This document shows, one piece after another, positions 1 through 7,424 of a DNA stretch of 20,546 nt (the stretch's first letter is position 1; each line of letters starts with the position of its first letter). The DNA is from CAYSTL01 sp964516805 (lineage in GTDB: Archaea > Thermoplasmatota > Thermoplasmata > Halarchaeoplasmatales > Halarchaeoplasmataceae). The position numbers and the translations under genes are program-made. The DNA lies in NCBI GenBank assembly GCA_964516805.1, contig CAZEXI010000038.1, positions 1 to 20,546 of the forward strand. The letters run 5' to 3'. The notes below the pieces were generated by a model, which saw nothing but the letters and a program-made list of their open reading frames with translations, searched no databases and was not told the DNA's origin.

Positions 1-2
1 GA

Positions 3-773
3 GACGTACCTATACACAGGCTCATCAGCACTGTAATGGGTGCGACTTATCTATCAGATGAAGAGTTAAAAGAATTTGCACAGCTTGCACATGATTCAGA
101 TATGGAAGTGATAATAACTCCAGGACCAAGGTCAAGTTGGAACACTGGAAGACAGATAGCAACACCAGAAGGCGCTTTATCAGGATTGAGAGTAAGAGGT
201 TCTGATAATCTTGTCAAAGCATTTAAGGATATAAAAAGATGCATAGATTTTGGATTTAAAGGTTTTTTAGTAACTGATGAAGGTATGCTTTGGCTAGCTA
301 ATGAGATGAAGAAGAAAGGAGTAATTCCTAAAGATATAACGTTCAAAGTCTCTGTTTATGCTGGCCATGCAAATGCTGCTGGAGGTAAACTTCTTGAAGA
401 TATCGGCGCAGGTTCATTCAATCCCTTAGGTGATATAAGCATACCAATGTTTGCCTCTATACGTCAAGCGATAGACATCCCAATAGATGTTCACATACTC
501 TTAGCAGAGTCTATGGGCGGTTTCAATAGATTCTACGAAGGACCTGAACTAGCAAAAGTTGCTTCCCCATGTTATTTCAAAATAGAACCAGGTGAAGGAT
601 TAGCTGCAGAAGGAGGAATTTACAAACCTTGGACTAAACCAGGTTTCCATGAATTTTTGATTAGAGAGAAGGTTAAGTATGCTGAGATCATCCATGATAT
701 AATACAGGAAGAATCTCCAGAACTAGAACTATCAGAACAGGGGCCAGATGACCTAAAAATTCCTGAACCATAG
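3..773 (+). CDS. TIM-barrel-like protein, 3' part (5' end outside window)
   Basis: The reading frame is open to the first bases of the window; the codons before the ATG at 36 read through as sense, so that ATG is probably internal and the gene is cut by the window edge. The visible part (about 257 residues) alternates predicted strands and helices like a (beta/alpha)8 barrel, for example VIITPGP, GFLVTDEG, FKVSVYAGHAN, PIDVHILLAESMGG and FKIEPGEG, and ends in an acidic Pro/Glu tail. It resembles proteins annotated as beta/alpha-barrel or U32-peptidase-like, but I do not see the U32 signature, so the function is unknown. Its stop is 12 nt before the aminotransferase start, with a GGAGGT site between, so the two are probably co-transcribed and may share a catabolic or modification pathway. 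That last point is inference. Confidence 0.6.
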   Translation, partial: DVPIHRLISTVMGATYLSDEELKEFAQLAHDSDMEVIITPGPRSSWNTGRQIATPEGALSGLRVRGSDNLVKAFKDIKRCIDFGFKGFLVTDEGMLWLANEMKKKGVIPKDITFKVSVYAGHANAAGGKLLEDIGAGSFNPLGDISIPMFASIRQAIDIPIDVHILLAESMGGFNRFYEGPELAKVASPCYFKIEPGEGLAAEGGIYKPWTKPGFHEFLIREKVKYAEIIHDIIQEESPELELSEQGPDDLKIPEP

Positions 774-785
774 GAGGTCAAAAAG

Positions 786-1964
786 ATGAATAAAGGATTA
801 GAATGTAACTTCTCAAAACTGAAGGGGGAGCCACCCCTTGATCTTTTTATCAAAGCTAACAATCTAGAAAAAAAAGGAAAAGATATCGTTAGATTCGAGA
901 TAGGTCAACCTGACTTTGATACTCCTAATTCAATTAAAGATGCTGCAAAAAAATCTTTAGACGATGGATTTACAAGCTATGTTCCCACAACAGGAATCCC
1001 TGATTTAAAAGCTGCTATCCAAGATGAAATTGAAGAAACAAGAGACTTTCGACCTACTAAAAATCAAATAGCTGTATTACCAGGGTCAAAACCGGGTCTT
1101 TTCTTTGGACTTATCTCAGCAATACAGAGGGGTGATGAGGTAATCTATCAGAATCCATCATACTATACTTACGATTCTATTATTGGTTATGCTGGAGCAC
1201 GAAAGAAACAGATACCACTTTTAGAAGAGAACGGATTCAGGATGGTTTCAGATCAATTAACAGAAAATATCACTAAAAGAACGGATCTCATTTTGATCAA
1301 CTCACCACATAATCCAACTGGATCTGTTTTGGAAGAAAAAGACGTGAAATGCCTATATGAACTTGCAGAAGAAAAAGATGCATACATTCTTTCAGATGAG
1401 ATCTACAGCAAAATATTGTACGATGACTTTGAACACTATTCTCCAGCAGTATATGATCAGTGTAAAGAAAGAACCATCTTAATAGACGGATTTTCGAAAA
1501 CGTATTCTATGACAGGCTGGAGACTTGGATATATGGTTGCGCCTGTGGATATTATACACAAAATCAAACTTTTACTTTCAGATTCAATAGCCTGTACAAC
1601 TTCTTTTGTTCAGAAAGGAGGAATAGAGGCACTTACTAACTCAAAAGGAGAAGTTAGAAGAATGGTTGATAAATTTTCTAAAAGAAGAAATGTTTTGGTT
1701 GAAGGTATAAATAAAAAAGTGCCAGGTATGAAATGTTTATCACCAGGAGGCGCTTTTTACGTGTATCCAGATATAAAAAAAACAGGTATGAAATCTAAAG
1801 AATTATCAGATTATCTACTAAGAGAAGCTGGAGTGTGTCTAATTCCAGGTACGACATTTGGTTATCAGGGTGAGGGTTTTCTCAGACTTTCTTATGCTTG
1901 CTCATTAAACGAAATAAAAAAAGGTATAAAGAGGTTGAAAGAAACAATGTTTGAATTTAAATAA
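786..1964 (+). CDS. PLP-dependent class I/II aminotransferase (AspC-like)
   Basis: A 392-residue fold-type I aminotransferase. It should transfer an amino group between an amino acid and a 2-oxo acid in the cytoplasm using pyridoxal phosphate. Visible hallmarks are the substrate-loop GQPDFDTP (about 40-47), PHNPTG with the PLP-contacting Asn near 176, SDEIYS (Asp204, Tyr207), the Schiff-base lysine K238 in GFSKTYSMTGWRLGY, and the C-terminal substrate arginine in GFLRLSYA. Length is normal for the family. The ATG has a GGAGGT site about 8 nt upstream. Substrate cannot be read from sequence: aspartate, aromatic or histidinol-phosphate are all possible. Because the his operon in this window lacks hisC, this protein is one of two local candidates for that step. 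The upstream barrel gene is probably in the same transcript. Confidence 0.9.
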   Translation: MNKGLECNFSKLKGEPPLDLFIKANNLEKKGKDIVRFEIGQPDFDTPNSIKDAAKKSLDDGFTSYVPTTGIPDLKAAIQDEIEETRDFRPTKNQIAVLPGSKPGLFFGLISAIQRGDEVIYQNPSYYTYDSIIGYAGARKKQIPLLEENGFRMVSDQLTENITKRTDLILINSPHNPTGSVLEEKDVKCLYELAEEKDAYILSDEIYSKILYDDFEHYSPAVYDQCKERTILIDGFSKTYSMTGWRLGYMVAPVDIIHKIKLLLSDSIACTTSFVQKGGIEALTNSKGEVRRMVDKFSKRRNVLVEGINKKVPGMKCLSPGGAFYVYPDIKKTGMKSKELSDYLLREAGVCLIPGTTFGYQGEGFLRLSYACSLNEIKKGIKRLKETMFEFK

Positions 1965-1980
1965 TGGTTTAGTTATGCTA

Positions 1981-2061
1981 AAAAATGTACATATCTGTGT
2001 ACTAAAGTATTAAATACAACATTGTGTTTTGATTATATAATGAGAACGAAAAGAAGGGATT
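1981..2061 (+). promoter_or_regulatory. trpB2 promoter region with TGTACA-type boxes
   Basis: TGTACA lies at 1986-1991 and TGTACT at 1998-2003, twelve bases apart, about one helical turn. They are followed by two TATA-like elements, AAGTATTAAATAC (2005-2016) and GATTATATAA (2031-2040). In Methanothermobacter the repressor TrpY binds TGTACA (TRP box) and controls trpEGCFBAD and trpB2. The match of motif and target gene suggests an equivalent operator here. No trpY-like gene is in the window, so this is inference. Confidence 0.5.
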
Positions 2062-2126
2062 TAGTTTGGCCTGAAGTTGCATCTTTTTGTTAATTTTAAT
2101 TCTATTAATCTTTCTTCTCACACTCA

Positions 2127-2148
2127 CTCATTGAATTCTGAAAATGAG
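2127..2148 (+). promoter_or_regulatory. Leader hairpin CTCATT / AATGAG
   Basis: CTCATT (2127-2132) and AATGAG (2143-2148) form a 6-bp stem with a 10-nt loop. It ends 5 nt before the GGTGA ribosome site of the small leader ORF, so it could affect initiation. The stem is short and may be fortuitous. Confidence 0.3.
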
Positions 2149-2163
2149 GATATGGTGATAAAA

Positions 2164-2253
2164 ATGTGGAACGATAAATCGAAAGAGTCTAGAGTCTATA
2201 AAGCTGTGTTAAACGAACGAAAAGAATCAGAGATAAGGAGAGACATGTCATGA
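2164..2253 (+). CDS. Small leader ORF (29 aa) coupled to trpB2
   Basis: An ATG at 2164 is preceded by a GGTGA site at 2154-2158 (5-nt spacing), a typical archaeal Shine-Dalgarno. It opens a 29-codon frame beginning MWNDKSKESRV and ending RRDMS. The TGA at 2251-2253 overlaps the trpB2 ATG (2250-2252) as ATGA, so translation would be coupled. The peptide is highly charged, with no membrane segment or known domain. Codon 2 is Trp. The good ribosome site and stop-start overlap make translation plausible. Whether the peptide has a function, or translation only opens the trpB2 start, cannot be told. Confidence 0.5.
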   Translation: MWNDKSKESRVYKAVLNERKESEIRRDMS

Positions 2254-3551
2254 CTGTAAATAGTAACGTGTATAACCTCTCACCTAAAGAACTACCTGAA
2301 CGCTGGTACAATATCTTACCAGACCTACCTGGTCCTCTGCCAAAACCTAAAGATCCTGATGGTGGACCTTCTAGGGTAAAGATGCTTCCTGAGATCTTCA
2401 GTAAAGAATGCTTGAAACAGGAAGGTAGTGACCAAAGGTTCATAGATATACCAGATAAAGTAAAGGAGATGTATATACAATCCGGAAGGCCGAGACCACT
2501 GTATAGAGCTAAGAGATTGGAAGAAAAACTGAACACACCTGCTAAATTGTATTATAAAACAGAATTTTACAGTCCTACAGGTAGCCACAAGATAAATACA
2601 GCGATACCTCAAGCCTATTATGCTAAAAAACAAGATGCTGAGAGACTTACAACCGAAACTGGTGCAGGACAATGGGGTACCGCTTTGGCCTACGCTTGCA
2701 GCTTAGTTGGTCTTGATTTAACAGTATATTGGGTAAAAGCAGCATCATCATGGAAAAAAGATAGAAGGAACTTTATGGAACTTTACGGGGCTGATGTCTA
2801 CGATTCACCCAGCAGAAATACAGAATTTGGAAATGAAATTTTAGCTGATGGCGGAAACGAGGATGGTTCTTTAGGCATCGCTATTTCAGAGGCTTTAGAG
2901 GACGCTGAAAGCGATGAAAATACTTTATACAGCCTGGGCTCAGTATTGAATCATGTACTCCTACATCAAACAATAATAGGCCTAGAGACTAAAAAACAGT
3001 TGGAAATGGCTGATGATTATCCTGATACTATTATATCATGCCTTGGTGGAGGTAGTAACTTCGGTGGTATCTCAATACCATTCTTCAGGGATAGAATAAA
3101 AGAAAACCGGGATATCAAATTCATAGCAGCTCAAAGTGAAGCAGCTCCAAATTTAAAAGGTAGATACGAGTATGATTTTTGCGATCACGCAGAAAAGACT
3201 CCGATGATGAAGATGTGTACGTTAGGCCACAAAACCAAGATGAAATCGATAAAGGCAGATGGACTGCGATATCACGGAGCAGCACCTATAATCAGTTATC
3301 TAAGGAACAAAGGGATGATGGATACAATCATATATCCTAAAGACGAAGATTACGTATTCAATAGAACAAAGCTTTTCATACAAAATGAAGGTTTCCTTCC
3401 AGCTCCAGAATCAGCATACAGTATAACAGCAGCTATCGATGAAGCAAGAGAGTGTAAGGAAACAGGTAAGGAAAAAACAATATTGTTCAATGTCAGCGGT
3501 CATGGATACATGGATATGGAAGGTTACAGAGATATCCTGTCTCTAACATAA
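2250..3551 (+). CDS. trpB2: Tryptophan synthase beta chain, TrpB2 type
   Basis: TrpB makes tryptophan from serine and indole with PLP. This 433-residue protein is the TrpB2 form: it has the long N-terminal extension with LPERWYNILPDLPGPLP (about 15-31), the PLP lysine K114 in GSHKINTA, TETGAGQWG (136-144) with Trp where TrpB1 has His, and the glycine-rich phosphate loop CLGGGSNFGG. TrpB2 enzymes generally do not pair tightly with TrpA and may salvage indole or use phosphoserine; no trpA or other trp gene is nearby, which fits a stand-alone role. The ATG overlaps the stop of the 29-codon ORF and has its own AAGGAGAG site at 2235-2242. Upstream TGTACA boxes suggest repression. A T-rich stretch follows the stop. 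Confidence 0.95.
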   Translation: MTVNSNVYNLSPKELPERWYNILPDLPGPLPKPKDPDGGPSRVKMLPEIFSKECLKQEGSDQRFIDIPDKVKEMYIQSGRPRPLYRAKRLEEKLNTPAKLYYKTEFYSPTGSHKINTAIPQAYYAKKQDAERLTTETGAGQWGTALAYACSLVGLDLTVYWVKAASSWKKDRRNFMELYGADVYDSPSRNTEFGNEILADGGNEDGSLGIAISEALEDAESDENTLYSLGSVLNHVLLHQTIIGLETKKQLEMADDYPDTIISCLGGGSNFGGISIPFFRDRIKENRDIKFIAAQSEAAPNLKGRYEYDFCDHAEKTPMMKMCTLGHKTKMKSIKADGLRYHGAAPIISYLRNKGMMDTIIYPKDEDYVFNRTKLFIQNEGFLPAPESAYSITAAIDEARECKETGKEKTILFNVSGHGYMDMEGYRDILSLT

Positions 3552-3652
3552 ACACTTTTTACTTTATTTTTATACAATAAATAATAAGACATATAATAAC
3601 CAAAAATTCAATAATATAGTTATATTATATACATAGATATTGGCTTGTTAAA
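3552..3652 (+). promoter_or_regulatory. trpB2 T-rich terminator and promoter of the surface-protein gene
   Basis: Right after the trpB2 stop, T-runs at about 3556-3574 look like an archaeal oligo-T terminator. Further on, TTATATTATATAC (about 3619-3631) is a TATA box whose expected start point falls at or just before the ATG at 3653, and there is no ribosome site, so the next mRNA is probably leaderless. Confidence 0.5.
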
Positions 3653-5263
3653 ATGGTATTTAAAAAAACTATCTATTTCATGATCCTCCTGTTGTTGATA
3701 TTAAGTAGTTTAGGAGTGGTGATCTCCTCATACGATAATACTAAAGTTGACAAAGAATTCTTATATAACGATAAAGAACTGGATACTTATCAGAAAAGTG
3801 ACGACTTGGTTTTTATACATCATTCATGTGGTAGAAACTGGTTGGATGATGGATTGCATTCAGCACTTTTATCTAATGCTTATATAGATGAACGAAACGA
3901 CATCTATTATGGTAGTGAACTAACTCCGGATACAGATAGACCTGATTCACTTAGTCCAACACCAGGAGATAAAACTGATATGAATCACTGGATATTTTGG
4001 TTCAACGATTATCTTGATGGTGTAAAAACCCATGAAAACACAGATGGTTTTAACCGAATAATCATGTTTAAAAGCTGTTATCCAAACAGCAATATTGTTT
4101 CGAATGGGACAGAACCAGGTTACCCCTTTAGTTCTACTAAAACCTTGACTAACTACAAAGCAGTTTATCGTCATCCAAACGGTTCTAGGAATAGTTACAC
4201 ACACGCTAATGGATATGAATATCAACCTCTTGAAGATATATTTGCAGATAATCAAGATACTCTGTTCATACCGGTAACAGCACCACCTAGACATTACGCT
4301 CCGTCAGATGCGACTAATAATGCAGAAGCAAAACGTTCCCGGGTGTTCAACAACTGGTTAAAAGAAGATTGGCTTTCAAACTATGAATCTGATAACCCAG
4401 ATGCTGATAATGTAGCAGTTTTTGACTGGTTTGATCTGTTATCATATTCAAATTCACATCCAAATCATCCAAACAGATTAAAAGCAGAATATGGTGGAGA
4501 TAGTGGTAATTCACATCCAAATCAGGCAGCTAATGAGGCCTCTACACAGAGATTCGCTACAGGACCAAATAACTTTATCGACACTGCCTGGAACGAATTC
4601 AATTTAACGTGTGATGTAGTGATCGAATCGACTTTACCTACCGATAATGCAGATAATTTTATTACAAATTCTGGTAAATTTGTTTTCGAATTCAGCGAGG
4701 AAATGGCTGGAGAAGCAACTCCTGAAACAAACTTACCAATATTATCATGGCAGTGGTCTAATAATCGGAGATGGCTCAATGGATCTTATGATGAACTAAA
4801 CCTATCAAAAACTTATTATGTCAACTTAGAACACCGAGATTTCCAAAGTAATGAAGGTATTGCTCTTTCTGGGGATATGAACAAGACTTTTAAAACGATA
4901 TCGAAAAATTCGACTGGAATTATCGAAGGGAGAATCGTAGAAGTTAATGGGGAACCTATATCTGAAGCAGAAGTGAGTCTTATAGGTACAGATATCAAAA
5001 CAAAAACAAATGAAGAAGGGTATTATCTTATAGAAGATGTACCAACTGGGGATCAAACAATCAAGATATCACATCCAGATTGTAAAAGTAAAAAGATATT
5101 AGTGAATCTAGATGAAGGAGAAACTAAAAACACAGGTGTTGAACAGTTAAGTTTATTAGATGAAGAAGATGATGATAACGATTCTCTTATTGTCATTGCA
5201 GTTATTTTACTGGTTATTATCGTTTCAATAACTCTTATCTTAATCTATAATAAGAAAAGGTAA
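3653..5263 (+). CDS. Membrane-anchored surface protein with SGNH-hydrolase-like domain
   Basis: A 536-residue exported protein. An N-terminal hydrophobic signal or anchor spans residues 5-25. Residues 50-310 look like an SGNH/GDSL-type domain: FIHHSCGRN (54-62) as the nucleophile block, GDKTDMNHW (105-113), FKSCYPNSN (139-147), and a late DSGNSH (283-288) that could give the catalytic Asp/His. Residues about 320-415 resemble an SbsA-type Ig-like domain (VIESTLPTDNA, FEFSEEM). Residues 421-500 match a carboxypeptidase-regulatory-like beta-sandwich (GIIEGRIVE, GYYLIEDVPTGDQTIKI). An acidic stretch DEEDDDND is followed by a C-terminal membrane helix (511-531) and a KKR stop. It is probably held on the outer face of the membrane as an esterase or glycan-modifying enzyme. 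Substrate is unknown. Domain names are from recall of motifs, not a search. Confidence 0.65.
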   Translation: MVFKKTIYFMILLLLILSSLGVVISSYDNTKVDKEFLYNDKELDTYQKSDDLVFIHHSCGRNWLDDGLHSALLSNAYIDERNDIYYGSELTPDTDRPDSLSPTPGDKTDMNHWIFWFNDYLDGVKTHENTDGFNRIIMFKSCYPNSNIVSNGTEPGYPFSSTKTLTNYKAVYRHPNGSRNSYTHANGYEYQPLEDIFADNQDTLFIPVTAPPRHYAPSDATNNAEAKRSRVFNNWLKEDWLSNYESDNPDADNVAVFDWFDLLSYSNSHPNHPNRLKAEYGGDSGNSHPNQAANEASTQRFATGPNNFIDTAWNEFNLTCDVVIESTLPTDNADNFITNSGKFVFEFSEEMAGEATPETNLPILSWQWSNNRRWLNGSYDELNLSKTYYVNLEHRDFQSNEGIALSGDMNKTFKTISKNSTGIIEGRIVEVNGEPISEAEVSLIGTDIKTKTNEEGYYLIEDVPTGDQTIKISHPDCKSKKILVNLDEGETKNTGVEQLSLLDEEDDDNDSLIVIAVILLVIIVSITLILIYNKKR

Positions 5264-5294
5264 TGCTAGACACAAAAATTCTTTTTTATTTCAT
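5264..5294. terminator. Convergent intergenic terminator region
   Basis: The 31 nt between the surface-protein gene and the end of the his operon contain a T-run on the + strand (5280-5286) and, read on the - strand, AATTTTTG. Each can serve as an oligo-T terminator for one of the converging transcripts. Confidence 0.4.
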
Positions 5295-6044
5295 CTATTC
5301 TTTAACTAGACATTCCAGTACATCATTAATGTCTATTGACATTTTATCTACTTTCAAAAAATTAACATCGCTATCATATTTTGAATTATAGTTTTTTACC
5401 AGCATATTATCTGTCAGGCTGTCACCAACATATAAAGCATCATCAATTTCTTCACCTATAAGTTTCTGTAAAGCTCTAGGGTCTGGTTTAATATATTCGT
5501 CTCTAGTTACATACTCGATAAATTTGTAACCAATTATATCTTCAGCTAATCTTAGTTCCACTAGATCTCTTCCAGTGATAACACCTAGTCTGTATTTTTC
5601 ACCTGATCTTTTCAGCAGTTCTTTATTTACCAAGGGTTTTTCTTTTTTCCACAGACCTTCTGTGTCAAAATTTTTTTTTCCATATTTTTTCCCAAGGTAA
5701 AATGTATTAAAAATATATTTCAATTCTTTTTGATCTACATCATTACTCCACTCATCTCTTACCCACTCAATATTTTTCCCGTCTTCGAAATTTTGTATAA
5801 CTCTTTCCGCTGAACCATATAGATCTATCCCGATCACTAATGCTTCAGTCAGCTTAAAGTCATCCCCAAAGACACCTTTCCCTCTCAATGAATTGATTAA
5901 ATCTAATGTTAATTTATGATCTTCAACAGATGTAAAATAATTTACTGTCTTCTTCACTACCAGATCGAAGCTTTCTGAAACATCGATAAGAACTCCATCT
6001 ATGTCAAAAATTAACCAGTCATTATTTTCTAGAGTCACTTTCAA
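5295..6044 (-). CDS. HAD-IA phosphatase, probable histidinol-phosphatase
   Basis: A 249-residue haloacid-dehalogenase hydrolase. Motif I is IFDIDGVL (nucleophile D14, acid/base D16), motif II VITGRD (T157), motif III YIKPDP (K186), motif IV YVGDSLTDN (D208, D212). The beginning (DIDGVLIDVSES) and the KLTEAL region resemble the small HAD-IA group that in some eukaryotes is fused to HisB. The gene is the last of the his operon; its ATG overlaps the hisIE stop as ATGA. Histidinol-phosphatase is the only operon step besides HisC with no other candidate, so dephosphorylation of L-histidinol phosphate is the likely role. HAD assignment is firm; the substrate is inferred from context. Confidence 0.8.
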   Translation of the reverse strand: MKVTLENNDWLIFDIDGVLIDVSESFDLVVKKTVNYFTSVEDHKLTLDLINSLRGKGVFGDDFKLTEALVIGIDLYGSAERVIQNFEDGKNIEWVRDEWSNDVDQKELKYIFNTFYLGKKYGKKNFDTEGLWKKEKPLVNKELLKRSGEKYRLGVITGRDLVELRLAEDIIGYKFIEYVTRDEYIKPDPRALQKLIGEEIDDALYVGDSLTDNMLVKNYNSKYDSDVNFLKVDKMSIDINDVLECLVKE

Positions 6045-6682
6045 TCTCTTCTCCTCCTTAGTTCCTTCATCACTTCCTTTAGTTCTATCTCTTCATAGTT
6101 TAGTTTAACTAATAAGTGATAGAGAAGATCAGCAGATTCATAAATTATCTTATCTCTTTCCTCTGCTACGATCACTTCTACAGATTCTTCACCTAGTTTC
6201 TTATCGATCTCTTCTTTACCTTTAGAAAAAAGTGTAGTTGTGTACGAGCCTTCTTTAGGTTGGGATTTTCTGTGTTTAATAACTTCTTCAAGTTCTTTTA
6301 ACATGCTGAGTGAATAATCTATTCCTACTTTTTCCTCATCTTCTGCCTCATCATCATTTAACGATTTAAAGAAGCAGCTGTAGTATCCCTTATGACAAGC
6401 TTGTCCTTTTTGGTCCACAATCATCAGAATTGAATCATCATCGCAATCTATCTTGAGCTCTTTAACTTTTTGAAAATTACCACTTACTTCACCTTTCATC
6501 CTGATACGATCTTTACTTCTTGAGTAATAATGTGCTGAACCAGTTTTAAGTGTGATTTTCAAGGCTTCTTCATCCATATACGCTAGAGTCAGCACAACAC
6601 CTTCATCGTCCTGTACTATAACTGGTACCAATCCATCTTTGTTCCAATCGACCTTTTCTAAATTCTCTTCAATATCTAACAT
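6041..6682 (-). CDS. hisIE: Bifunctional phosphoribosyl-AMP cyclohydrolase / phosphoribosyl-ATP pyrophosphatase
   Basis: The fused enzyme performs steps two and three of histidine synthesis. The HisI half (about 1-108) carries HYYSRSKDRIRMKGEVSGN, the Mg-binding DCDDD (79-83) and zinc cysteines C80, C96 (GQACHKG) and C103 (YYSC). A short acidic linker leads to the HisE half (about 122-213) with LGEESVEVIVA (E165, E166) and ESADLLYHLLV, the helical metal-dependent pyrophosphatase motif. The 213-residue length is usual for the fusion, which is common in bacteria and patchy in archaea. The ATG at 6682 has an AGGAGGG site and lies 14 nt inside hisF, so translation is coupled. Confidence 0.95.
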   Translation of the reverse strand: MLDIEENLEKVDWNKDGLVPVIVQDDEGVVLTLAYMDEEALKITLKTGSAHYYSRSKDRIRMKGEVSGNFQKVKELKIDCDDDSILMIVDQKGQACHKGYYSCFFKSLNDDEAEDEEKVGIDYSLSMLKELEEVIKHRKSQPKEGSYTTTLFSKGKEEIDKKLGEESVEVIVAEERDKIIYESADLLYHLLVKLNYEEIELKEVMKELRRRRD

Positions 6683-7424
6683 TTATATCCCTCCTATTCA
6701 AATATGATTTTAACTCTTTTATCGAGTATTCATCATAGTGAAATATAGAAGCTGCTAGGGCAGCTTTTACACCTGTTTTTTGAAACACTTCATAGAAATC
6801 TTCAGATGATCCTGCTCCGCCTGATGCTATCACAGGTATGTTTACCTCTTCAGATATCTCCTTCATCAGGGGGATGTCAAATCCGTTTTTAGTTCCATCA
6901 GTATCCATTGATGTTAGTAATATCTCACCTGCTCCAAGGTACTCTACTCTTTTAGCCCATTCAGAGGCAGTCAGTCTCCTCTCCTTTCTCCCTCCGTGGG
7001 TGTATATCTTCCATTTATCTTCCTTCCGTTTAGCATCAATCGCTATCATGAAATTCGATGAACCAATAAGCTGTGAACCCTCTCTTATTATACTAGGATC
7101 CTCAACTGCTGAGGTGTTTACGAATACCTTGTCTGCTCCTTCTCTTATGATCTTTTTTATTTCCTCAACAGTACTTATCCCACCGCCAACTGTGAACGGA
7201 ATATTCAGTTCTCTAGATACTTCTTTAACTAGGTCAAACAAAATTTTCCGGTTCTCGTGAGAGGCATCAATATCTAAAAATACGATCTCATCGATCCCTT
7301 CATCTTCATACTTTTTTGCAAGTTCTAATGGATCTCCAGCATCAGTGATATTTTTGAAATTTACTCCTTTAACCACTCTTCCATCTTTGATATCTAATGC
7401 AGAAATTATCCTTTTAGCTAACAT
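6669..7424 (-). CDS. hisF: Imidazole glycerol phosphate synthase, cyclase subunit
   Basis: HisF is the TIM-barrel cyclase that takes ammonia from HisH and converts PRFAR to imidazole glycerol phosphate and AICAR. The 251-residue length is typical. Catalytic D11 (ALDIKDGRVVKG) and D130 (MIAIDAKR) fall at the exact canonical positions, and phosphate-binding motifs GGG (80-82), NTSA (103-106) and ASGGAG (200-205) are present. The usual CLD before the first catalytic Asp reads ALD, a mild change. The start overlaps the hisA stop by 7 nt and the end overlaps hisIE by 14 nt. It pairs with the HisH encoded two genes upstream. Confidence 0.96.
   Translation of the reverse strand: MLAKRIISALDIKDGRVVKGVNFKNITDAGDPLELAKKYEDEGIDEIVFLDIDASHENRKILFDLVKEVSRELNIPFTVGGGISTVEEIKKIIREGADKVFVNTSAVEDPSIIREGSQLIGSSNFMIAIDAKRKEDKWKIYTHGGRKERRLTASEWAKRVEYLGAGEILLTSMDTDGTKNGFDIPLMKEISEEVNIPVIASGGAGSSEDFYEVFQKTGVKAALAASIFHYDEYSIKELKSYLNRRDINVRY

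Noticed and set aside
3..773. Calling the first gene a U32 peptidase
   Set aside because: The barrel-like pattern is there but the U32 signature was not seen; the name would overstate the evidence.
1593..1598. TGTACA copies inside genes (1593-1598 and 15591-15596)
   Set aside because: They lie in conserved coding sequence with no promoter nearby, so they were not called as TRP boxes.
6838..7260. 140-codon open frame on the + strand opposite hisF
   Set aside because: It is antisense to a conserved gene, Ser/Phe-rich like other shadow frames here, and has no ribosome site or known motif.
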